Below are positions 55,131-64,000 of a DNA stretch of 64,000 nucleotides, piece after piece. Source of the stretch: Warburgia ugandensis (taxonomy: Eukaryota; Streptophyta; Magnoliopsida; Canellales; Canellaceae); NCBI GenBank assembly GCA_035236585.1, contig CP141128.1:53805257-53869256 (forward strand). Direction: 5' to 3'. Within the stretch, counting starts at the first letter, position 1; every line of letters begins with the position of its first letter. Below the pieces are notes generated by a model. The model was not told the origin of the DNA. It was given only the letters and a program-made list of their open reading frames with translations, and searched no databases. The position numbers and the translations under genes are program-made.

Positions 55131-57017
55131 GGGTAGAGGCTAGGATGCCAACTCATAACAACCTTTGACCATAGTTCCCATAAGGCTTGTTAGCCTATCT
55201 CACAATAGTGGAAATATTATGAATCACTATACCCTCATATATTTTGCAAAACCTTATAAAAAAAAATTCATTCATTCACTTATCAAAATCATATAATTAC
55301 AATAGCTTCACCAAGTAATTTCACAACTACTTAACCATAGCTCACTCCCAAGCTAAAACAAGTGTCAATATCTAGTTTTGAAAATCACTTTGAAAAATAA
55401 CATAGTTTCATGGCATAACTTAGGCCAAAACCCAAGTATCATTTAGTTTCAAATTTCATGGTTTTCAAACCACACTCAAATGCCAAATCTCTAATATACT
55501 TGTATGCTAAAACCAGACATGATATGAACTCAAATCATGCTCTAAACTTTACCAGTTTTTAGGTAGGAAACATGCTCTAAAATTAGCTCAACATATATCC
55601 TTAATGATTATGCCATCATTAAATTAGTTTGCTATATCAACTTTTAATAACTCAACTTTAGAGTCTTAATATATGATTTCAAATATTATTTTCAAGCTAA
55701 AATAGGAAACAACATGATAGTAATTTCAATTCAAAAATAGTCCAAACAAAATATTGAACTTCTTTTCAAAAAGTTATGTTTTAAATGGTTATTCTCATGG
55801 GCATAAACCTTTATGAAAAAATTGGTTTTTTGGAAAATCAAATTAAGGAAAACCAAACCAAAAGATATGTATTTAACATGTTAAAATAGTAAGCTTAGAA
55901 ACACAATTTGAATCATGGCTTTTCTAATTGAACCAGGGAAGAAGGACCAAAGCCCCTTAACTCCTCTTGATTTCCCTATGCCAACTAAGGTTTGTGCACC
56001 TCCCCTCATAGTAAGGCTGTGGAATAATCCAAACAGAATTTCCCCTCTTCAAACAAGAAAAATAGTCAATGTATTACACAATTTAGATCTTGATTCTTAC
56101 GTGCCATATTTCCTAATCATAAAAATGCCTTTTTCGAACATCCTTTTTACCAAAAATTTTCATGAAATATATATAAAAAATGGTCATTATGTACTATACC
56201 AACATTTTTAACCAAATGTTATGATCAACAACAAATCTAAAGTTTATTTAGAGTTCAAAACATGATATTTTAGAGAGCTAAATTTCCTAACAATGAGACC
56301 TCTACCAATAGATGGAGCTCTAAGAGATCTATCCAACAACTATAAGATAGCTTAAATTCAATGGTTGAGATTGAAGCTATGAAAAAAAAAAAATTTACAT
56401 TGATAATGATACCCTTTACTATATATCGTTAAAAATGTATGAGGATGGACCTACATAACAACCAAATTTAGGAAACTAAGTTAGAAAAACATCTAAATAC
56501 AATGAATCACATAAATAGACATTCTTAACAGGTTTGGTTTTCTTGGAGAATCAGAATAAATATGAGATTAGTAAGTATATTTATAAGAAAATAAGTGGAT
56601 TCTAAGAAATAACTAAAAATCAGAAAGTGAAAACTTAAGAATTGCAGTTTAAGAAATGAGAGCTTCAAAATATCTATAACTAAACAAAATATAATGGTAT
56701 TTTAGACCAACTAGGAAATAAGACTAAGACCTCATCTTAAGTTGGATGTCTTGGGTTGAAGAAAAGTAGGAGAAAAAGAAGAAGGAGATGCACCCACCCT
56801 ATCTAACCATCAGAAAATTGATTTGGAGCACTAAGAACCAGTGGAATGGAATGCTAGAAAAGCTTAAGAGGAAAAGTGTCCAATCCAAATAAGAGGTAGG
56901 TTAATCTAGCCGATAAGTTTTCAAGGTTTTTGAAGAACAAACGCGGGTGTTTCTTAGAGTAAACTATTCAAGGTTTTAGGCATGCTACATGATATTTGTT
57001 ACTCATTTTTAACATCA
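55131..57017. other. AT-rich stretch, probably remainder of the Tekay/Del-like LTR
   Basis: No recognisable domain. The 98-residue frame at 55915-56211 has no family resemblance and no partner. No RNA gene or LTR edge seen before the target duplication at 57018. Confidence 0.45.
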
Positions 57018-57022
57018 CTCTT
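57018..57022. repeat. Target-site duplication of LTR O, left copy (CTCTT)
   Basis: CTCTT directly left of the LTR start. The matching copy is at 63986-63990, after the LTR end TCATCACA. Confidence 0.85.
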
Positions 57023-57337
57023 CGTAACATCCCAAAATTTTTAAATCTCAATTTGAGTAAATCTTGAAAAATAATAAATTAGGATGAAAAGAACATATTA
57101 AATTTCATATTTTTGGAGTTTTATAAATGAAAGATTGGATAGACATCTAATCTAGCATTGAGACCTTTATAATTGGATAGTACTCAAAAAGACAATTCAA
57201 ACGACAGTAAGTTTGCAAAAGTTGGAGTTCGGATGGAAGAGATATGAGTATTTGAATATGAGGGGTAATTTTGAAAAAAAAAAAATGAAAGAGGAAATGC
57301 TTCAATAAAGGGGGCCATATTTGATACAGGCACGTCC

Positions 57338-57351
57338 TTCACTTAAGTGAA
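57338..57351. other. Perfect 14-bp palindrome
   Basis: TTCACTTAAGTGAA equals its own reverse complement. It lies 315 bp inside LTR O, near where S1 carries the hairpin GTCCGTA/TACGGAC. Confidence 0.7.
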
Positions 57352-58359
57352 CTTGACAAACATCAGGTCTATTCTTCCCCAACCCGATAGAAACAAAGGG
57401 AGGGAGAGAAATAGAAAAACCCGATGAGGGAGACAGCAAGGGAGAAGAAGGAAAGAGGATGGAAGAGAGGCGGGGCTGGGATCTGCATGCTAGGAAAACC
57501 CCCATGCCAGAGAAGATGAGGGAAGCTAGGGTTTTCATGTGCCAGATTTCTAGGCCATCGGTGGAGACGGTACCAGCTTGAATCATTGATCCGAACCAAT
57601 CTTGTTGTCCAGCACAATGAAACAAAGGAAACCCCTAACTTTATGGGGAGATCTGAAATGATCTAGACCGTAGATCGAAAGGGAACAACACGTGCGATGT
57701 TGCTCAGAGGATTTCACCTAAAACTAGAGGTAATCCAACTCATCCAAGGATGGGAAAAGCACAAAAATGCATCCAAGAGGTAAGATCTACAAAACCCACC
57801 ACTTGAATTTTTTATTTTTGGCTAAATCTGTATAGTTTTATGTTAGATCTAAGTTTAGGGATGATCTATCCATCCATTTTTTTATCTCAACCTAGGATTA
57901 AGTAAGTGAGTACTTGATAAAACTTGAAATCGACTAAGATCGTCCATCTAAGCTAGGAATCAATCGGACAAGCTCAGCATCTGATCAGGTACTGTTCACA
58001 CAATAATTTTCCAATGTCTAATCGATAATTAGGCACCACAGATGAATTTTCTATCCTTAAAAATGGTAGGATAACTAAATTTATATGAATTTGAAGTGAA
58101 ACAGATCAAATGAGCTAGAAGTGCAGCATTTGAGGTAGGTGGAATTAAGATTGCTAAGATTTTTGCTATATATGTATTTGTCTATGAATTTCGAACATTG
58201 AATCTTTTCAACTTATACGAAAGATAAGATGAATGTGCAGGTTAAATTTCAACCATGATTAAACTATTCATGCATAAGCTATGCATTATTGTGAACCATG
58301 TCAGAAAAATATAATACTGATACTAGGAAATTGTGAAATGGCTCATATGGGCGAAAGGG

Positions 58360-58530
58360 GTCATTATGAAGTGGGCAGGCCATGAAGTCATTATGATGTG
58401 GCCGGGCCTTTGTGCTGGACAAGCTACTAGCTCCTAAGAGTTTAGCCCCATTATTTGGGGAGTTTGACACATTCTGAGGGGTTGTTATGATGTGGTGGGC
58501 CATGGAGTCATTATAATGTGGGCAAGCCTT
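58360..58530 (+). repeat. Four copies of GTCATTATGATGTGG-like words
   Basis: Copies start at 58360, 58387, 58481 and 58507, in two pairs about 120 bp apart, each followed by GGGC-rich sequence. Inside LTR O, just before the inner insertion. Confidence 0.75.
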
Positions 58531-58957
58531 CAGGATGGAGAATGTGAAAACCCTAATTTTTTGGGAATTATTTTGAATTAATTAGAATTTTTATGAAAAT
58601 TGACGTAGAACATTATATTTAATATAATATTAATTTTTAGAAAAAGAATGAGGTCTTCAAACATAGATATTTGGAATCATTCATGGGAAACTAATCAGAA
58701 TGACTGTAAGCACGTTGAAATCTGAGCTAAAGTGAAAATTTTCTATTTTTCTTAATTTTGTGAATTTACATTTACCCATAGGGTAAAATGGTCATTTCAC
58801 TTTTGTGTGGGGTCCACAAATTTAGGTGAGTTGGTGGACAGCTAGCTCAGGGAATATTAATGATGAGGAATATGCTTTTAATTTTATAAGAAAAGTGAAA
58901 AATCATTTAAAATAAAAATAATTCAAAATTTTAATTAAAATAATTCAAAAACAACCC

Positions 58958-58965
58958 TATAAATA
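58958..58965 (+). promoter_or_regulatory. TATA box of the inner LTR
   Basis: TATAAATA within CCCTATAAATACCCCTCCC, 415 bp from the LTR start, followed by a CT-rich leader (59005-59120). In the right orientation and position for an LTR promoter. Confidence 0.6.
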
Positions 58966-59004
58966 CCCCTCCCATGATTCCCACAAAATTCCACAAATCT
59001 CTAA

Positions 59005-59122
59005 GACTCTCCCACTCTCTCCCTCTCCCTTTCTCTCTCTCTTTTCTTCTCTTTCTCTCTCTTCTCTCCTTTTTCCTTCTTTTTCTTTTCTTTTTTCTTT
59101 TCTTTTTCTCTCTCCTCTCTTT
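59005..59122. repeat. Pyrimidine-rich (CT/TTTTC) tract
   Basis: Almost pure C and T over about 118 bp directly downstream of the TATA box. The minus-strand frame 58957-59388 is its Glu/Arg/Lys-rich shadow. Confidence 0.85.
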
Positions 59123-62100
59123 TTAACCAAAGCGGTGGTCCCCACACACACCTGGTCCAGGAACCAGCCTATCCCAGGCTGGCACATCCGAGGATGTGTC
59201 TTCCACCTGATGATTGCGATGATCCAGCTAGTTAGAGTTTTCCCTAGCCTGGCAAGTTCATGGATTTCTGCTCCTCCAACACCAGAAAGACCACAAGAGA
59301 CCCAAAATCCATTCCTCTCACTCCCCTCTTCAAAACCCCTCTCCCATTCCTCCTCCCAGGCATCAACAAGCACTCCAAAGGAAAGCATTTACAGAAATCC
59401 TAGCCATCCGGCTAGGGCTTCAAAATCTAGCAAGAAACCCTCTTCTCCGGCTATCCTCTCTACTCTAGACTAGATTCAAGTAGGTCTCCCGTATCTCCTC
59501 TTCAAAAACCCCATGTTTTTTTGGCCAAATCACCATTGAATTTGGTTCACCCGCGATTGGATCACTGGTGACCTAAATGGAAAACTCTGGTAAAACAACA
59601 TTTTTGAAAATTCTGAACTGTTGGATGGATTCAAAAGATCCCAAAACCTTAGGGCATGAAATTTGGGCCCTTGACGTGGTCAAATCTGGGAGATCTGGGG
59701 AAGAACTGATTTGACGATCTAGATTGGACCGTCTTAGCTATCCCAGGTCACCCCTCCCTGTACACCATCTATCACTGGTGGAATACGATGAGGATGGGCC
59801 ACTGATCGATCCGTCGATTTGTGAGCCCAGATCGAATCTGGGCCCTTGTTTTGACTGAAAACTTAAAACTTTAATTTTGGCCTCATTTTAACTTCAAATC
59901 AAGATCGAAAAGAAGCTCTGCATTCCTAGGGAAGAGTAGAATCTAATGGAAACATAAATTTTAGGTTTATTCACTATAAAATTCTATAAATTACAAAAAG
60001 AGGTACTAATTCCCATGATCAGCCAAATATGACATGATCAGACCTTGGATTTTTGATCCATCAGTGATCAAGTGATGCGGGAATATGGAATCAAGAGTTA
60101 GATGTGATTGATCTAGGATGAATTAAGAAATTTAACCTTAATGGAAGAGAAATCTTAAAAATGATCATGGATTTCTTCATTTGAGTAATCAAGCATGATC
60201 AGAGCATCAAAATTAGTTTGAATGATGATCTAAAGTTAAGATCATATGGATTGATGAGCTTAATGTGGCTAATTTGTGATAGATTGAGATCTATGCCTTT
60301 AATTTTGATAAAATGACTTGAGATCTTCTTGATCTGTTAGACCAAGAAAGATCAGATCATTTGATGAGATGAATCAATGATATAGTGATGATATCACATT
60401 AAGATAATGTGATAGATCTAAATAAAAATGGAACATCAAGATCTAAACTGAATAGAAATCAAAATATGATCATTTGATCAAAATGAATAAATATGTGAAT
60501 TACTGTAAGTGTTCTTTTATTTGCTTAGTAGATTTTAGATTTATTTATTTACACTTTAATTGTTCATGTTATAGAAATTACATGGAAAATGTAATTAAAT
60601 AAAAATAGATATTGATGAACATTTACAATGAATATGGATATGGATTTAATGATAGAAAGGGCTATAGTTAGTAGGATAATATAAGGAATATCATTTCCCT
60701 GGCCTTCCTCGGCCCAAATTAAGAGAATAATAAACCCAATGAATGACATTTTAAATATTTATAGATTTAATTAAAATCAAATAGCAAGAGTACTTAGGGT
60801 TTAATGCTCATAAGAACCTTATGACGGTTGAGCTAAGGTCATCCCAGTAAATGCTGAACATGGTGGTTAAGGGGGTTCTCTAATAGAGCCTCGCTCTTCA
60901 CCCACCTTCTGACAATGTTTTTGAGGTCTAAATGCCTCCTTACATGAGGATAGAATTAACCACTCTGTGAGCAGCTTTTAACTGGTAAGCATTAGTCAAT
61001 TCTGAAATAAGGAGGAGCTACCTAGTATTAGGAAAGAAATAAACTATCGTCAACCAGTAAGACATAAACTAGTTGAAAAATAATAAGATCATAAAAGGAT
61101 AGTAAACTATCTAATCCTAATAAAAATAGTAATTAAGATAATCATAGATGAAATAAGATCCATAGGGAGATCTGGAATGATCAGGAATAATAAGAAACAT
61201 AATATTGTATTAGTATGTATGTTTATGAATTAATATGAATATAGATCAATAAATTAGACCTTCATTAATATGATCCAGGGAAAAAAATGCAAATCATCCT
61301 ATGTAAGGATGATCAAGAGAACAACTAGGAAGTATAAATGAGTTAGGAAATGACTATATATATATGATTTGATAGATACATGAAGGATATGATGATCAAG
61401 ATCAATGGGATGGTGGATTGTTGAAAGTAAAGGTAGATGGACCTTAAGAATATATTTAATATAGAAGATAAATGTATTTTACACATGATCTTATCCTAAT
61501 AATTATAGATTGATTATAATTGCCTTGGAATTGTGTATGGATCAACAAATGATGTTGAAATGAATACAGAGTGATTGATTAAGTAATTATGAAATTACTT
61601 AAAGCAACAAATGATGTGGAAATGAATACAAAGGGATTGATTAAGTAATTATGAAATTACTTAATGGATAGAATGAGAAGATTTGAACTATATAAATTTG
61701 ACCCCCAAATCTTAAGGAAATAAACTATAGGCATATCCTATTATAACCAGACACACAGTCTGTAAGTATGAAATATTATTTTCCATACAAGCATGGAGGC
61801 TTGTGGTTTTGTTTTAAGATAGGCTTATGCTTGGGGATGCCAATGCTAGGAGAGTTATGAGGGTTTGGCCACCCACTTTCCAAAACTGATTATGATGATG
61901 ATACCATGCCCAAAGAGAGGCAAAATGTCAAGTGGGGCAATTATGGGAAGGCCGCCACTGTGACAGCTATGGTTCCCCCCATACAAACATGGATCTGTAT
62001 TTTTTACCATGGTATCAGTGGAGTATTAAGCAATTATCTAGGCGCACTGTACAGATTGAGACTACAAGCATGGTAATCCTTACGATTATTTTGCATTATG

Positions 62101-62450
62101 ATGCAATTGATTATGGCATGATGAGATGCCTTATGTTTATGTTATGGCATGATGATGTGCCTAGTATAAGTTATTACCATTGTTGTATTGGAGGATGATT
62201 CCCAATACGGTATGATTATATATTAACACCCAGTGTTAATATTAAAATCAGTTTGGAAATGAGATATTATTGATGATATTAACTATATTCACAATTTTCA
62301 ATGGTTTTATTTATGTGTAATATATACCTATAATTCATATAATGAGTGAAAGATAAAATGATTATCCAATTGTATAAATTGATTTAATGAACGGTTGATT
62401 TTGAGATATATTGAATATATTTCTTAAATCCCCTACCAAGCATAGCTTGC

Positions 62451-62488
62451 TGAGATATTGTAAATATTTGAATGCTTACAATATCTCA
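62451..62488 (+). other. LTR hairpin c (perfect 13-bp stem)
   Basis: TGAGATATTGTAA (62451-62463), a 12-nt loop, TTACAATATCTCA (62476-62488). Headed by AGCTTGC. 384 bp from the LTR 3' end. Confidence 0.85.
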
Positions 62489-63367
62489 GATACAGTTAAG
62501 GAAGATTGAAAACTTAAGGCTTGAGAATAATCATCATCAAACTACTGCTCAGGGTATTTAATTTGAGAAAGATTGTATTGATTATTTTGTAATTTGGATT
62601 GTAATATTTGGACAAGGTACGTAATGACTACTGAGGCTATGTATGTGAAGCACTAGATTAATCCTGATTTTAACAAAAGCATTTCTATTGATATTTAATA
62701 GAAATTTTATTTTATACAAAAATCTGTATGATAAGTAATTTGAGGTGATGGTTTTTTTGACAATTCAATTTCAAAGAAAATATGTTTCCACTATTTGTAT
62801 TTTAAAAATTTTCAAAATTAAGACCCTACCTTTGCAAATATTTATGAAAATTTGTTTTAAAAACCCACATCATCAAACACAAGCTCCTGGTTCCTAGTTA
62901 GATAAGCTACCGGTCCCTCAAGAACAAAGCCTTGAGGTGTCTTTGGGCTTGGTGTATCTTTGGGTCTAACACACTGGGTCAACTCACTATGCCAAAGAGG
63001 ATAATATTGTGTACTATGTACTTGATACACACAACAACACATTGGTATTTGATATGTGAAATGGCTCGTAAGAGAGAAGACTGGTATTAGGAAATGAAAA
63101 TGATTTGTGAGTTTGACATGTGACTGCATACTTTGCATTTCAAAGAATGTGTTTTAGTGTTGTTGCATCGTTATTTCTTCTATTTTGGCATGGATTCATC
63201 ATTTTGATGAATGTTGAATGGTACAAATCAAATGATAATTGAATTGTTAAATGATAATTGAATTGTGTTTGCATGATTTAGCATGGACAAATTGACTTAT
63301 ACAGAATTATTATAATTTTGTTTATATAAAATTGTGTCTTATTCCACATACACAAGCAATTGCTTCT

Positions 63368-63397
63368 TGAGGCATTGCTTTGGTTTGCAATGCCTCA
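63368..63397 (+). other. LTR hairpin d (perfect 11-bp stem)
   Basis: TGAGGCATTGC (63368-63378), an 8-nt loop, GCAATGCCTCA (63387-63397). 588 bp from the LTR 3' end. Stem bases differ from hairpin c in several paired positions, but all pairs are kept. Confidence 0.85.
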
Positions 63398-64000
63398 GAT
63401 ACAAAGAATAGTAGCAGGTTTGGCATGCTAACAGTATCTCAAAAGAGTGAGTTGTTTACTGATGGAGCACATCAACGGAAGCTTCGAAAATAAACAGGTA
63501 AGAATTGGTTTTTACATTGAAGTTATGGTATTCGTTGAGAAAGAGACTACATTGTATGTAATTATAGGAATTTAGAAGACTTATGTGATTGGGTTGTGTA
63601 GTGGAGGTTCTCAGGGTGTTTTGTTTGATGAAATTTGTTTTATTTCTTTAGATGAATGAAAAGGAGATAGAGTCTCCATTTATGTTATAAAAATGTTAAC
63701 GAATGTTTATTAGGTACTTTGCAATGACATGCGTGAAAATGTCATATGTTCGAAAAACAGAGCATACTCTATTAGATTTTCGGTAGAAATGATCACTCAT
63801 TTCATCGAAAATCCTTGTTTTGAAAAAGAAAAAATGACACTCTGGGTTTTTCAAAGTGAATTTAAAAGAAAAGTCTTTCCGCTGCATTGCATTATTTTTA
63901 CAAAAATGATTTCTAAAATTGATCGATCCTGCATTAGGAATTAGTCTTGTATTTAAAAATACATATGAAAACCTGGGTCATCACACTCTTGCAATTCCAA

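Larger units (their letters stand above)
58543..62872 (+). mobile_element. Inner LTR, chromovirus type, inserted in LTR O
   Basis: About 4.3 kb, plus orientation. Starts TGTGAAAACCCTAATTTTT; the end is ragged (CCCACATCATCA, so the last base is 62872 or 62875). It contains GGGTAAAATGGTCATTTCAC about 240 bp in, a TATA box at 58958, a pyrimidine-rich leader and the hairpin at 62451. About 59880-62872 is the inverted relative of 35712-39059. No clear target duplication (GAGAA on the left has no match on the right). No internal region, so a solo LTR or a remnant of one. Confidence 0.78.
57023..63985 (+). mobile_element. Outer solo LTR O, chromovirus type, split by an inner LTR
   Basis: Two pieces, 57023-58542 and about 62873-63985, together about 2.6 kb, make one LTR. 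It starts CGTAACATCCC (TG decayed to CG) and ends GGGTCATCACA, with CTCTT on both sides (57018-57022, 63986-63990). The first piece aligns inverted with the right half of S1 and the second piece occupies the place of its left half. The total length also agrees with S1 (2626 bp). There is no internal region, so it is a solo LTR. Frames at 57302-57625 and 62857-63138 have no domain. Confidence 0.85.

Noticed and set aside
55915..56211. 98-residue frame as a host gene
   Set aside because: No recognisable family, no codon or splice context, and it lies between LTR remnants.
58957..59388. 143-residue Glu/Arg-rich frame
   Set aside because: Minus-strand shadow of the CT-rich leader downstream of the inner LTR's TATA box.

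Overview
This window looks like intergenic DNA from a seed plant, most likely an angiosperm with a large, repeat-rich nuclear genome. It is AT-rich apart from one GC-rich block at about 50.5-53.6 kb. I find no intact host gene, tRNA, rRNA or CRISPR array. Nearly everything that can be recognised is a decayed retrotransposon: Athila/Tat-type Ty3-gypsy elements, chromoviruses (Tekay/Del-like and one more compact, Reina-like), one RTE-type LINE and one tandem array of a TRIM. Clade names come from remembered family motifs, not from a search.

Left third (1-25.6 kb). An Athila/Tat-type LTR fragment fills the left edge, followed by a repeat rich in TGCACA and the 3' end of a chromovirus-type LTR (to 4197). 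Next is E1, a minus-strand Athila/Tat-type element. It has a 3' LTR (about 4970-10080), a purine tract, a long 3' non-coding region, protease and gag remnants (14.8-16.7 kb) and the start of its 5' LTR (to about 17.63 kb). E1 has no reverse transcriptase, RNase H or integrase. Two solo LTRs sit inside it with 5-bp target duplications: S1 (6777-9402, GTAAG) and S2 (10298-12889, TTTAT). A LINE follows (about 17.86-20.0 kb) with its 5' end and endonuclease present but most of the reverse transcriptase missing. Then comes the 3' end of another E1-type element (E3) in plus orientation, with a roughly 3-kb LTR (22461-25437).

Middle (25.6-42.4 kb). Minus-strand wreckage of a Tat-type pol (E4, 26.1-28.9 kb, RT motif YVGD instead of YVDD) lies next to a nearly complete but broken chromovirus (E5, gag-pro-RT-RNaseH-IN, about 29.0-33.7 kb). 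A TRIM array follows (34135-35186) with a period of exactly 317 bp. Then come chromovirus LTRs, an inverted copy of the TGCACA repeat and an Athila/Tat-type LTR carrying a (TC)46 tract.

Right third (42.4-64 kb). E2 (42407-49847) is a second minus-strand Athila/Tat-type element without pol. A large GC-rich chromovirus LTR (49848-53920) interrupts its 5' LTR and carries a tandemly duplicated promoter segment. After it comes an internally deleted Tekay-like element (53.9-55.1 kb). The window ends in a nested pair: outer solo LTR O (57023-63985, duplication CTCTT) split by an inner LTR (58543 to about 62872).

There are no host pathways to describe. The most interesting signals are: a short hairpin about 370-620 bp from the 3' end of six chromovirus LTRs, whose stem sequence differs but whose pairing is kept; the exact TRIM tandem array; and two separate E-type insertions sharing a gag-led, pol-less layout. 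All alignments were made by eye, so boundaries marked 'about' may be off by tens of bases.
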